A DNA stretch of 64,000 nt from NCBI GenBank assembly GCA_963608705.1, contig CAVDHB010000035.1:1-64000 (forward strand), written 5' to 3'. Positions within the stretch are counted from its first letter, which is position 1. Each line of letters opens with the position of its first letter. Under the pieces are notes generated by a model, which worked only from the letters and a program-made list of their open reading frames with translations, made no database searches and was not told where the DNA came from. The translations under genes and the position numbers were made by a program. Positions 9,901 through 18,959 of this stretch are shown here, piece after piece. The DNA is from CAVDHB01 sp963608705 (lineage in GTDB: Bacteria; Bacteroidota; Bacteroidia; Bacteroidales; Bacteroidaceae).

Positions 9901-10935
9901 CCCCACGTCTTTGAGCGTTATTACCGAGAGGAACATAAAAAGAAGATAACTGGCACAGGAATCGGACTGGCCTTGGTGAAGAAATTAGCGGAGTTACATC
10001 AGGGACGTATCACCGTGGAAAGCCAACAAGGAACAGGCTCGTCTTTCCATCTGTTCTTGCAGACAGCGAACACCTATCCCGAAGCTATTCATTTGTCCAA
10101 CTCCACACCCACAGTGGAAAAAAGGCAGACACTTCCTCCTGCGGGAAAACAGACCCTGCTTATCGTGGAAGATGACAAAGACATTCAATCCTACATCGCC
10201 AGTGCCTTCACAGACACATTTCTCATCCTCACCGCCGATAATGGCAAACAGGGATGGGAAATGGCCAAACTACGTCAGCCAGACATGGTGGTAAGCGATG
10301 TGATGATGCCTGAAATGGACGGATTCACCCTGTGCAGAAAACTGAAAGGAGATGTAGAGACCAGCCATATCCCTGTCATACTCCTCACGGCCAAAGACAT
10401 GACTGAAGACCGCACAGAGGGCTATCAGTGTGGAGCGGACTCGTATCTGACCAAACCGTTCAGTGCCACCCTGTTGAAAAGCAGAGTAGAAAACCTGCTT
10501 GCCCAAAGGGTCTCATGGCAACAAAACATACAGACCCAGCTCAAGGCGGGAGAAAAGACACTTCAAGAGAAACGGGACAACTATAACAACACACTCAATG
10601 AGATAGACAAACGATTCATTCTTCAGATTGACAAACTCATCAAAGAGAACCTGTCCACGGGAGAGTTGGACGTGGCATTCCTGGCAGACCGTATCTTCAT
10701 GAGCCAAGCCACACTCTACCGTAAGATGAAATCATTAACCGGACTGTCCACCAATGAGTACATCCGCAGCATACGGATGCAAGAGGCGGAAAGGATGCTG
10801 ATAGAAGGAAAGTGGCAGACGACCGAAATCGCCCGCCACGTAGGTTTCGACAACCTTGCCTATTTCCGAAAATGCTTCAAGAAAGAGTTCGGCATGACAC
10901 CGAGTGAATACGTCAATGCGTTGAAACCACAGTGA
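6913..10935 (+). CDS. Hybrid two-component system regulator (HTCS)
   Basis: A one-polypeptide sensor and transcription factor that senses a glycan breakdown product in the periplasm and activates its polysaccharide locus. In order: signal peptide, two seven-bladed propellers made of repeats such as LWIGT and GNLWVGTY (to about residue 690), a Y_Y_Y domain, a membrane segment near residues 781-806 (WWASWWAYTFYALLVIA), a histidine kinase with His842 in HELRTP, an ATPase domain with GTGIGLALVK, a receiver with Asp1129 in VVSDVMMPEMDG, and a C-terminal AraC helix-turn-helix (FGMTPSEYVN). The length of 1340 residues is normal. It is divergent from susC, and its last 23 bases overlap the 3' end of the convergent GH2 gene. 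Confidence 0.96.
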   Translation: MKQHTIYKLILLYILWGIFIPIGKAQPFLPRQWDYKNGLSNNYVHSLTYDKRGYLWIATEEGLNRFDGVNFKNYFKHDRQTLSLTGNELNCVMDDPSAPKLWIGTQRFGLNCYDYAQNTFHVFRSTGHPDSLVTNDVTALYPDAKGNLWVGTYWQGVDYYDKTTNKFIHYNQSSLKGFPSNHIQTVYDDGQGNLYVGHYQDGLTVLNPHTRTFRHYTFSRTNPQSLPDNSVNSIFRDHANRLWIGCGKGLCLFIPSSGKFLRVNTLSHSVFDIIEPHKGELWIAMEQGGIVILHTDKLAISSSTTTIQLPENTPYPTMEYSGESVRCLHTDNYGNVWAGVWGRGINMFSHTQPFFSFIPYSPIPSPQYLSVPTVLSVCEDTKGRLWIGTDGDGVNVFAHGLRITTLNAKTEGWEGNSVQCAYRDKEGNLWFGCYYGGTRFVKNGTLQSRQVFSKALSHTDTRCFFEEGTRMWIGTSDGLYAVDKKSLRVTEHRSLTDNLVRCMTKDTRGNYWIGTFGSGIHIYSPQWKEITNLRVENQFPSNTIHQFLLKDGELWAATAEGIVSFPASGDYRHYTLYNKEYGLNNAQISALVTDRNGNLWIGTNHGISCLLKKEKRVLNYAYQDNIPMGSCSPQAAYQGHDNQLYFGTINGLCYFSPTRLLSRQPSTQTFISSFSILGTLQESGDDEQEVFIKGGKVELSHEENSFRIRFNTRNFALSPDMEYSYMLKGWDNEWYKAEKTNSLSFRNVPPGHYTLLLRSRLRNHSWNPQLTQLSIHITPPWWASWWAYTFYALLVIAILYASLRFWQHRVHLQYLYDSEKSQRKHEEELNQERLRFYTNIAHELRTPLTLIIGPLEDETKSSTLAEKDRKVITLIHKNALRLLELINRLMEFRKTETDNRQLKVTYADIRQTIQDTVLKYKELRKSGGVRMQILLPHTPVKVYYDPEALTLILDNLLSNAFKYTSKGSVMLSLVERKDEVDICVTDTGCGISPEALPHVFERYYREEHKKKITGTGIGLALVKKLAELHQGRITVESQQGTGSSFHLFLQTANTYPEAIHLSNSTPTVEKRQTLPPAGKQTLLIVEDDKDIQSYIASAFTDTFLILTADNGKQGWEMAKLRQPDMVVSDVMMPEMDGFTLCRKLKGDVETSHIPVILLTAKDMTEDRTEGYQCGADSYLTKPFSATLLKSRVENLLAQRVSWQQNIQTQLKAGEKTLQEKRDNYNNTLNEIDKRFILQIDKLIKENLSTGELDVAFLADRIFMSQATLYRKMKSLTGLSTNEYIRSIRMQEAERMLIEGKWQTTEIARHVGFDNLAYFRKCFKKEFGMTPSEYVNALKPQ

Positions 10936-13300
10936 CCACCGCAGGTTTCAGTCCGGCGGACTTCACGGTCAGTGTTATCTTACCTGCTTTATCCGTGGAT
11001 TTCAGAATGACCAGCGCACGTCCTTTCCATGCCTTGCACGCAGGGGTCTTGTAGCCACGGGTATCCTGCATATCCGCACTGCCCGCCGCTTCGAGAACTC
11101 CAGCACCTTTCACAGAAAGTTCCAGCAAGTTATCAGCCATCGGCACCACACGTCCTTCCTTGTCTGTGACTTCCAATGTCACATAAGAAAGATCTTGTCC
11201 GTCTGAATGAATCTTGGTTCTGTCCGCCACGGCCTTGATTTGATAAGGTTTGCCAGCAGTGGACAAGGTACGGGTCTCCATGACCTTTCCTCCGTCTATT
11301 CCTTCCACTTTCAACACTCCTTCTTTATAAGGAAGAGAGAACACGGCCTTAAATTCCTCGTTGCGTCCCGTGGTCTTCTCCCCTACTAATTTACCGTCTT
11401 GATACAGACGCACTGAAGGATAACGGGAATAAATCTCCACTTCCACAGGTTTACCTTCATATCCCGGCCAGTTCCAGGACTCCCAAGTCGGCCATACTGC
11501 CCACAAGCCTGTGGATATCTTAGCCTTATAACCGTCTGGCTCTTTCACGGCCATATACAGTTTCTCGCCCGTTCCCTGATGCAGGATGTCACGATAATGC
11601 GAAATAGGCTTACGCCATCCCGTCACATCAATGTCTCCACAATAGGAACCGTGCCAAGGGAAAAGCGGACGATGGTAATGCTCTCCCGGGGTGTCCCCTT
11701 CGTACCAGTACCGTCCGATGCCCGACTCTCCCAAATAGTCCATACCCGTCCATACGAAGTCGCCGATAATATATGAATGGTCAGTCATCATCGCCCAGTT
11801 CTTAAATGCATCTTTGGGATAGGACTCAGTTTGCATCATCACCCTGTCAGGTACTCGCTGATGGTCGGAGGGCGCTTTATGAATCATGTAGTTGTAACCC
11901 GTGATGCCCAACGTAGCCGCCAAGGGGTCATAAATTTCCCAGTCCTTGTCCCATGCAGCCAACGCAGAAGTCACCGGACGAGTCGGGTCACACTCTTTCA
12001 CCGCATCCGCCAGTTTCTTGGAAGTAGTGACAATCTCAATCTTCTTCCGTTCTATCACCTCGTTTCCCGTACTCCAGCTGAAGATGGAAGGATGGTTACG
12101 ATCTCTGCGCACCATTGTCTGCACGTCTGTTTTCCACCATTGGTCAAAAAGGGTAGAATAGTCATACTTGTTCTTTCGCTCCCTCCATCCGTCGAACGAC
12201 TCATCAATCACCAACAGGCCGACACGGTCGCACGCATCCAGAAAAGCCTCAGAAGGAGGATTGTGTGAGGTACGTACCGCATTGAAGCCGGCTGCTTTCA
12301 ACAACTCCGCCTTACGTTCTTCCGCACGGTCGTAGGAAGCCGCCCCTAACAGTCCGTTGTCATGATGCACACAGGCGCCGTTCAACTTTATCGGTTGCCC
12401 GTTGAGCAACATTCCTTTCTCGGCAGAGAAAGCGAGCGTACGCACACCGTAGGCCTGTTCTACTTTGTCCAGCAGTTTGCTTTCACTCGTCACAGACACC
12501 GTGGCCCTATATAAATAAGGAGTAGACGGAGACCACAACTTGGGATTCGACAATGCGATGTCCGCTTCCACCGTGGCACAGCTGTCCGCCGGTACAGTCA
12601 CCTTCTTCACCACAGATTCCCCGGAAGACAACGTAGTACGCACTTCCACCTCACGGGATGTTTTGGTCTCGTTCCGCACCTGTGTCCGTACCACCGCTTT
12701 GTTAATTTCAGGCGTAGTGATATACACACCGTAGTCCGCTACATGGACAGGATTCGTCGCCACCAACCATACATGCCGGTAGATGCCCGACCCACTATAC
12801 CAACGGCAATTCTTCTGTTGCGAGTTGTCCACCCGTACCGCCACGACATTCTTTCCCGTCTTGGCAGTTTTTGTGATGTCGCAGAAGAAAGAGCTGTATC
12901 CATAAGGATGACCTCCCACACGCTGGCCGTTCACATATACCTCCGAACGTTCATAGACTCCCTCAAAATAGAGCCGCACCGTCTTTCCCTTTAAAGAAGA
13001 AGGAAGCGTAAAAGCCTTACGGTACCATCCAAGTCCCGTAGGGAAATAGCCTCCGTCATTGCCCGCTGGATTCTTTTGGTCAATCTTCCCCTCTATGCTC
13101 CAGTCGTGCGGCAAGTCTACCTGTCTCCAACGGCTGTCGTTGAAACCAGGGTTCACCGCCTCTTTGGTGTCTCCTAAATGGAAACGCCATTCCTTGTTGA
13201 AAAGTGATTTACGTTGTTGATAACTCTCTTTCGCACTCAAAGGCGAAACACTCGCCCACGCCAAAGCGCAGGTCATAATGGTAAGACAGGTTCTTCTCAT
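10913..13300 (-). CDS. Glycoside hydrolase family 2 enzyme (beta-galactosidase-like)
   Basis: A retaining exo-beta-glycosidase of GH2, exported by an N-terminal signal peptide (MRRTCLTIMTCALAWASVSPLSA). The sugar-binding jelly roll begins with FNKEWRFHLGD and VDLPHDWSIEG. The TIM barrel has the probable acid/base Glu414 in STGNEV and the probable nucleophile Glu492 in MQTESYP; WTGMDYLGE follows. The C-terminal Ig-like and Big-type domains end near VVTVVSTH. The ATG at 13300 precedes the export signal and follows a -7 box; a longer ORF to 13420 runs through the promoter. Substrate is not fixed by motifs: beta-galactosidase, beta-glucuronidase and beta-mannosidase all occur in GH2. Confidence 0.9.
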   Translation of the reverse strand: MRRTCLTIMTCALAWASVSPLSAKESYQQRKSLFNKEWRFHLGDTKEAVNPGFNDSRWRQVDLPHDWSIEGKIDQKNPAGNDGGYFPTGLGWYRKAFTLPSSLKGKTVRLYFEGVYERSEVYVNGQRVGGHPYGYSSFFCDITKTAKTGKNVVAVRVDNSQQKNCRWYSGSGIYRHVWLVATNPVHVADYGVYITTPEINKAVVRTQVRNETKTSREVEVRTTLSSGESVVKKVTVPADSCATVEADIALSNPKLWSPSTPYLYRATVSVTSESKLLDKVEQAYGVRTLAFSAEKGMLLNGQPIKLNGACVHHDNGLLGAASYDRAEERKAELLKAAGFNAVRTSHNPPSEAFLDACDRVGLLVIDESFDGWRERKNKYDYSTLFDQWWKTDVQTMVRRDRNHPSIFSWSTGNEVIERKKIEIVTTSKKLADAVKECDPTRPVTSALAAWDKDWEIYDPLAATLGITGYNYMIHKAPSDHQRVPDRVMMQTESYPKDAFKNWAMMTDHSYIIGDFVWTGMDYLGESGIGRYWYEGDTPGEHYHRPLFPWHGSYCGDIDVTGWRKPISHYRDILHQGTGEKLYMAVKEPDGYKAKISTGLWAVWPTWESWNWPGYEGKPVEVEIYSRYPSVRLYQDGKLVGEKTTGRNEEFKAVFSLPYKEGVLKVEGIDGGKVMETRTLSTAGKPYQIKAVADRTKIHSDGQDLSYVTLEVTDKEGRVVPMADNLLELSVKGAGVLEAAGSADMQDTRGYKTPACKAWKGRALVILKSTDKAGKITLTVKSAGLKPAVVTVVSTH

Positions 13301-13327
13301 TTTGTTGTATATTTTGTAAGTCAGCGG

Positions 13328-13335
13328 CAAAAATA
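13328..13335 (-). promoter_or_regulatory. -7 box of the GH2 gene at 10913-13300
   Basis: TATTTTTG on the minus strand lies 28 bases before the ATG at 13300. It matches TAnnTTTG and decides in favour of the shorter start. Confidence 0.5.
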
Positions 13336-13453
13336 CACCTTTACGGCCAATCCCCCAAGCCATTAAGTGTAGTTTATACCAGAATGAATGTTTTGATACA
13401 CCTAATTGGCAAAAAAGCATCGGTGAATCTTCTATATAGTGAGATTTTATTTG

Positions 13454-13461
13454 TATCTTTG
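13454..13461 (+). promoter_or_regulatory. -7 box of the rhamnosidase gene
   Basis: TATCTTTG on the plus strand, about 74 bases before the GH78 start. No convincing -33 TTTG was seen. Confidence 0.5.
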
Positions 13462-13534
13462 CGACACACTGAACACATGGAGAGAGCCTAAAAGCTTACC
13501 TCTTAAAAAACATATATTACCAACCTAAAGACAC

Positions 13535-16500
13535 ATGAGAAAGAATACACACACATTGTTTACCGCTATACTTTTAGCATCGGGCATCCACACATACGCC
13601 AAGACGGGATTAACCCGTCTTCAAGTAGAATACACACAGACTCCCTTGGCCGTGGAGGTTCTGTCGCCTCGCTTTTCCTGGCAAATGACAACGGACGACA
13701 ACCAACGGGGATGCCGACAGACCGCTTACGAGATTACTGTAAAAGATGAACAAGGGAAGGAAGTATGGCATACGGGAAAGGTGAAAGACGATGGTTCGCT
13801 GAACATCTCTTATGCCGGAGACAGACTACAGCCTGCCACCCGATATACTTGGACACTCAATGTGTGGAACCAAAAGAAAGAGAAGATGACCGCCACCTCC
13901 TTCTTCGAAACAGGACTGGCCATGACCCCGAACTACAACCATGCGGTCACGTCACTCTCGGACAACGGAGAGCTAAAGGCATGGAGCGGTGCAAAATGGA
14001 TTGGACGAGGGGAGAATGCCACAATATTTTACGCACCGTACCTCCCCGTGTTCCGTCTCCACTACGAAGTGCGGCTTGACAGGAAATCACAAAGCACGAA
14101 GGCCGCCCTCCTCTTCGGTGCCAATGACCCTCGACTGATGGACAAGTACAAGAATCTTCTGGGAGTAGAGAACCTGCGGGACTCCTCTTATATCAAGATA
14201 GAACTGGACATCGCTCCGCTGGCAAAGAAGCAAGAGGCGATGCTTCATGTCTACCGTAAGGGCTACAAGACGGAAGAGGACGGACACAAACCCATTGCAT
14301 CTTTCAAAATACCACCGACACTTATCCACCCGACCAATCGATATGACACACATAAGGTCGACATTGCGGTAAACGCAGGGCAGACGGATATTTACATAGA
14401 CGGCAGTGAGAAGCCTGTAGGAAAACTGATTCTCAATCCTACGGGAAAACGAGGTGGAGACTATATCGCCTACCCTGTAGTGGGAGACATGGGATATGCT
14501 GTACCTCCTCGGCAGAAAGCGGTGTTCTCGAACATCACAGTGAAGAACTTCCGCAATCCGCAACGTGTTATCACAACTGTATTGAAAGACTCGCTTTCAC
14601 TGGACGGAGGGAAACAGGGCGCATTCCATATTCAAGCACTGAAGGAGAATACCGCTCCTATGCTCCGTACCGTCTTCACCACGCCCCACAAGGAAATCGC
14701 AAAGGCACGCTTGTACGCCACCGCCCGTGGTATTTACGACCTCTATCTAAACGGGAAGTCTGTGAGTAAGGCATACTTCAACCCTGGCAGCACGCAATAT
14801 GACAAGAGCCAGACATATCAGACTTTTGACGTGACTTCCCTGCTGAACCAAGGTACTGACAACGCCTTGGGAGCGATACTCGCCGAAGGCTGGTGGAGCG
14901 GAGGAATTACTTATGAACCAGCGAATTGGAACCTATTCGGCGACAGGCAATCTCTCCTTGTAAAACTCCAAATCACCTACAAAGACGGCACGACACAGAC
15001 AGTGGTATCAGACCCTCAAACGTGGAAAACATTTGATGACGGCCCGGTAAGATATGGCAGTTTCTTCCAAGGCGAGGTATATGACGCACGCAAAGAAAAG
15101 GCGGTGGAGGGATGGAACACAGCCCGTTATGACGATAGCCACTGGAAGCAAGCAGTGGAAGTGAAAACAAACCCCGACTTCAAGATGGCGAACAACTTTC
15201 AGCTGCTCTCGGACATGGCCAATCCAGTGATGCCCACCGACACACTGACAGCCAAGAGCATGGAGGAAGTGCGTCCCGGTGTATATGTGTACGATTTCGG
15301 ACAAAACATGGCGGGCGTACCCTTGCTGAAGTTCCACGATGTACGCCCCGACACAAAAGTAAATGTACGTTTTGCGGAAATCAAATATCCCGACTTGCCA
15401 GCTTACAAGGAACACAAGGGGATGATTATGACAGAGAATCTACGAGTAGCGCAATCACAGGATGTCTACACAACCAAAGGAGGAGAGGAAACGTTCTCAC
15501 CCCGGTACACCTACCACGGATTCCGCTACCTCGAACTCACCGGTGTGGAAAAGCCCTTGAAGACGGAGGATGTGAAAGCCATCGCCCTCAGCTCCATGAA
15601 CGGCTTACGTTCTCATTACGAGGTGTCTGACTCCGCCGTGAACCGCCTGTGGAAGAATATCGTATGGTCCACCCGTTCCAACTTCTTATCCATCCCCACC
15701 GACTGTCCGCAACGCAACGAGCGATTGGGATGGATGGGCGACATCTCCGTGTTCAGCCGTTCGGCCACTTACCTGACAGACGCTTCGCAATTCTTGCGCC
15801 GGTATCTCGTATCGGTACGTGACTTGCAGTCGAAGAATGGGAAATACCCGGACGTAGCGCCGACAGGATGTGGTTTCGGAGGACTGTTATGGGGAAGCGC
15901 AGGCATCACGGTGCCTTGGGAATTGTACCAACAGTATGACGACAAGGCTCTCTTGGAAGAACATTACGACTCCATGAAACGATATATCCAGTATGTGCTG
16001 AAAGACTGCATAGACCCGAAAACGAATCTCATCGTGCAAACCCGTAGATGGGGAGACTTGGGAGACTGGTTAAGCCCGGTGGAAAAGCAGGACGACAAAT
16101 CATTGATATGGGAAGCTTATTTCATATTCGACCTTGACCTCATGACCCGTATGGCGACTGTGTTAGACAAGGGAGAAGATGCCCAGTGGTTTGCGGAGCT
16201 TGCCCGACAACGGCGGGTATTCTTCCATAAAACCTATTTAGATGCCAAGACAGGACAGACACATTTCTCCGCTTTCGAACCCGCCAGAGAAGGGAAGCCT
16301 GTAGACACGCAGACCTCGTATGCATTGCCTTTGGCTTTCAATATAGGGAAACACAAAGAGATGGCCGCTAATCTGAGACGGACGGTGGTGGAAGCAAAAG
16401 ACAACTACCCCGCTTATTCCCTGCTTACGGGCTTCATAGGCACGGCATGGATCAGCAAAGCCTTGTCAGACTGCGGCATGACGGATGTGGCGTACCGTCT

Positions 16501-17017
16501 GCTCCTGCAAGACACGTATCCGTCCTGGCTCTATCCTGTAAAGAACGGTGCCACAACCGTCTGGGAACGCTTGAACTCCTATACCGTGAAAGACGGTTTC
16601 GGCAAGAACAACAGCATGAACTCTTTCAACCACTACTCCTTCGGAGCGGTCGCCGCATGGATGTACAACTACTCATTAGGCATCCGCAGGGACGAAAAGC
16701 ATCCCGGCTTCAAGCATTTTATCCTGAAGCCGGAAGCAGACCCCACAGGCCGTCTCCGTTTCGCCAAGGGCTATTACGACTCAATGTACGGACGGATAGA
16801 AAGCCAGTGGATGCGGAAAGGCGATTACACAGAATACCAGTTCACCGTTCCGGCCAACACGTCCGCCACCTTGTATCTCCCAGCCTCCTCCGTCAAGCAC
16901 GTGAAGCTGGATGGCAAGAAACTGCGCAACAGTGAGATGCGGTTTGACGAAGAGAAGGGATATGGACAGATGGAACTCGTCTCAGGACGATACAGCTTCA
17001 CGGTGGACAAGGAATAA
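13535..17017 (+). CDS. Alpha-L-rhamnosidase, GH78 family
   Basis: A periplasmic or surface inverting hydrolase that releases terminal alpha-L-rhamnose. A signal peptide (LFTAILLASGIHTYA) is followed by the Bac_rhamnosid N-terminal beta domains (LQVEYTQTPLAVE, SPRFSWQM). The (alpha/alpha)6 catalytic barrel has the family signature DCPQRNERLGWMGD from about residue 723, and a C-terminal beta domain follows. An extra insert near residues 150-340 (LHYEVRLDRKSQSTKAALLF, NITVKNFRNPQ) looks like a laminin G- or concanavalin-like carbohydrate-binding domain, which explains the length of 1160 residues. It is divergent from the GH2 gene and convergent with the TonB-receptor operon. Confidence 0.93.
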   Translation: MRKNTHTLFTAILLASGIHTYAKTGLTRLQVEYTQTPLAVEVLSPRFSWQMTTDDNQRGCRQTAYEITVKDEQGKEVWHTGKVKDDGSLNISYAGDRLQPATRYTWTLNVWNQKKEKMTATSFFETGLAMTPNYNHAVTSLSDNGELKAWSGAKWIGRGENATIFYAPYLPVFRLHYEVRLDRKSQSTKAALLFGANDPRLMDKYKNLLGVENLRDSSYIKIELDIAPLAKKQEAMLHVYRKGYKTEEDGHKPIASFKIPPTLIHPTNRYDTHKVDIAVNAGQTDIYIDGSEKPVGKLILNPTGKRGGDYIAYPVVGDMGYAVPPRQKAVFSNITVKNFRNPQRVITTVLKDSLSLDGGKQGAFHIQALKENTAPMLRTVFTTPHKEIAKARLYATARGIYDLYLNGKSVSKAYFNPGSTQYDKSQTYQTFDVTSLLNQGTDNALGAILAEGWWSGGITYEPANWNLFGDRQSLLVKLQITYKDGTTQTVVSDPQTWKTFDDGPVRYGSFFQGEVYDARKEKAVEGWNTARYDDSHWKQAVEVKTNPDFKMANNFQLLSDMANPVMPTDTLTAKSMEEVRPGVYVYDFGQNMAGVPLLKFHDVRPDTKVNVRFAEIKYPDLPAYKEHKGMIMTENLRVAQSQDVYTTKGGEETFSPRYTYHGFRYLELTGVEKPLKTEDVKAIALSSMNGLRSHYEVSDSAVNRLWKNIVWSTRSNFLSIPTDCPQRNERLGWMGDISVFSRSATYLTDASQFLRRYLVSVRDLQSKNGKYPDVAPTGCGFGGLLWGSAGITVPWELYQQYDDKALLEEHYDSMKRYIQYVLKDCIDPKTNLIVQTRRWGDLGDWLSPVEKQDDKSLIWEAYFIFDLDLMTRMATVLDKGEDAQWFAELARQRRVFFHKTYLDAKTGQTHFSAFEPAREGKPVDTQTSYALPLAFNIGKHKEMAANLRRTVVEAKDNYPAYSLLTGFIGTAWISKALSDCGMTDVAYRLLLQDTYPSWLYPVKNGATTVWERLNSYTVKDGFGKNNSMNSFNHYSFGAVAAWMYNYSLGIRRDEKHPGFKHFILKPEADPTGRLRFAKGYYDSMYGRIESQWMRKGDYTEYQFTVPANTSATLYLPASSVKHVKLDGKKLRNSEMRFDEEKGYGQMELVSGRYSFTVDKE

Positions 17018-17063
17018 CAGGGTGATACCCTGCCAATGACACGCAGACAGAAAGCCTTCGGCG

Positions 17064-18959
17064 TCACATTTTAATCTGCACTCCCGCCATCACCGTAGCC
17101 CGGGGCATGGGATAGCCAGCCATTGTCTCGTATCGTTGAGCGAGAAGATTCTCGGCCTTGCACCATAGCCTCAGCCATTTGGCCACACGAAATGAGCCTC
17201 GCAGATTCCACAGTGTGTAGTTCTCCGTCACGAATGGAGTGACAGACGTGTACAGACCGTGGATATATTGCACATTCGTGGAAACCATCCACCGGCCTTG
17301 CTCATACAGCAGACCGAAGTTCAACTTGTGCTGGGGAGCAGCCACCACGGGGCGTGCCATGTGAAGGAAGCTGTAGTTGGCGTTCACTTGCCAAGCGGAT
17401 GTGAGACGACAAGCCAGCCAACCTTCCACTCCGCTGTTGTAGATTCTGCCCGTATTCTGGTTCAGCATCCCCGCTCCTGCGGGATTCGGAAGCGTCTGTA
17501 TCAAGTCCTTACCGTCAATATAGTAGACATTTGCTCCGTAAGAAAGCCTGTCATTCCACAGTTTCCCGGAAAAGGCAAGCTCGTAACTCCACAAGGACTC
17601 CGCACGCAAGGCGGGATTCTGAGGAGGGAACATATACATTTCCCGGATAGTGGGATAACGGAACCCTTTGCCGACGGACGCCTTCAGCTCCATCGCATGA
17701 GGAAGATGGAACGAGACACCCGCTTGCGGCACCCACTCCACCCCGTGATCTGTACGGGAATCGGCTCTTACTCCGGCTTCCAAGGTGAGGACATCTCCGG
17801 CCTGCTGACGCATCTGGGCATAGCCAGCCACTTCGTTGAGATATTTGTCTACCAACTGTTCGCTGTCTCCTTTCTTCTCACCCTCCACATAACGGTTCCA
17901 TGCCTTGCCGCCAGTGCGGAAATAATCCAGCCCTACCGTCAAGGTATTACCTTTGAACAGGGAAGCGGACTGATAGACAGACACACCCGTCATGTAGTCC
18001 TCAGAATCGAAACGATAAGGCTTCGGGCTATTCTTGTCCGAAGTATCAGCCGTATAGCCGTCGTTTATCCAATGATTGCCCCAATTATAGAACACACTCA
18101 CCGCCCCGGCAGTCTGTCCGTAGTGGTTGCGCAAGGCCAGTGAAGTCATTCCCCGTGTCACCCGTTGGTCAGCATCCAGCAAAGGGACTTGCACAGAACC
18201 AGGTTGTGAAGCGTTGAAATGGGTGATATTCACATCACCGCTCACTTCCCAATGTGCGGACAGCGTATAACCCAACTTCACATAGCCGCCATACTGCTCA
18301 AAACCCATATCCCGGCGATGGCCGTCCGTACGGTTATAAGACAGGCTGGCCACGGAGTAGAAACGTCCTTTCCGCAGGAGATTGGTCAATTCAGACTCCA
18401 TGGTGCCATACGAGCCACCACCCAAAAGCAGGTTTGTCCGCACTCCGTCCGCTGGCAGCTTCCGGGTGAGGATGTTCACTACTCCTCCCATGGCGTTAGA
18501 ACCGTACAACACGGAAGCAGGTCCGCTCACCACCTCCACTTTGTCGGCCAAGAAAGACTGGTATGCGTCGGAAATGGGATGTCCCATCAAACCCATGTAC
18601 TGCGGATGTCCGTCTATCAATACCATCATCTGGCCACTTCCTCCGCTCAATCCACGGATGGAAAGCCCGCCAGCCGCACCACCCGACACACCGTAGCCCA
18701 ACACGCCACGCCCAGTGGTGAACAACCCCGGCACACGCTCGGTCAATACCGACAAGAGCGATGGCTGCAACGAACGTTCAATCACACGGCGGTCTATCAC
18801 GGTCACAGGTTGCGACAATTCCCGCTCTTCCGTCTGGGTACGGGTACCAGTGACCACCACCTCGTCTATCTTTGCCACAAGCGAATCAGCTTGCTGCGCC
18901 CATGTCGCCACGGGCGCCAGCAAGCCTATCCATAGCATACCTTTCCTCATGCTTACCAT
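17064..18959 (-). CDS. TonB-dependent receptor (non-SusC type)
   Basis: An outer-membrane TonB-dependent importer of the classic siderophore/cobalamin-like size (631 residues), not the long SusC type. It has a signal peptide, a TonB-box-like segment (IDEVVVTGTRTQ), a plug with LIDGHPQYMG and SGPASVLYGSNAMGG, and a 22-strand barrel (FRYPTIREMYMFPP; LNFGLLYEQ). No carboxypeptidase-D-like domain and no SusD partner are present. Its ATG overlaps the stop of the GH43-GH39 gene (ATGGTAA), so translation is probably coupled. Its place as the last gene of a glycosidase operon suggests that it imports an oligosaccharide or another ligand released there (inference). Confidence 0.92.
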   Translation of the reverse strand: MVSMRKGMLWIGLLAPVATWAQQADSLVAKIDEVVVTGTRTQTEERELSQPVTVIDRRVIERSLQPSLLSVLTERVPGLFTTGRGVLGYGVSGGAAGGLSIRGLSGGSGQMMVLIDGHPQYMGLMGHPISDAYQSFLADKVEVVSGPASVLYGSNAMGGVVNILTRKLPADGVRTNLLLGGGSYGTMESELTNLLRKGRFYSVASLSYNRTDGHRRDMGFEQYGGYVKLGYTLSAHWEVSGDVNITHFNASQPGSVQVPLLDADQRVTRGMTSLALRNHYGQTAGAVSVFYNWGNHWINDGYTADTSDKNSPKPYRFDSEDYMTGVSVYQSASLFKGNTLTVGLDYFRTGGKAWNRYVEGEKKGDSEQLVDKYLNEVAGYAQMRQQAGDVLTLEAGVRADSRTDHGVEWVPQAGVSFHLPHAMELKASVGKGFRYPTIREMYMFPPQNPALRAESLWSYELAFSGKLWNDRLSYGANVYYIDGKDLIQTLPNPAGAGMLNQNTGRIYNSGVEGWLACRLTSAWQVNANYSFLHMARPVVAAPQHKLNFGLLYEQGRWMVSTNVQYIHGLYTSVTPFVTENYTLWNLRGSFRVAKWLRLWCKAENLLAQRYETMAGYPMPRATVMAGVQIKM

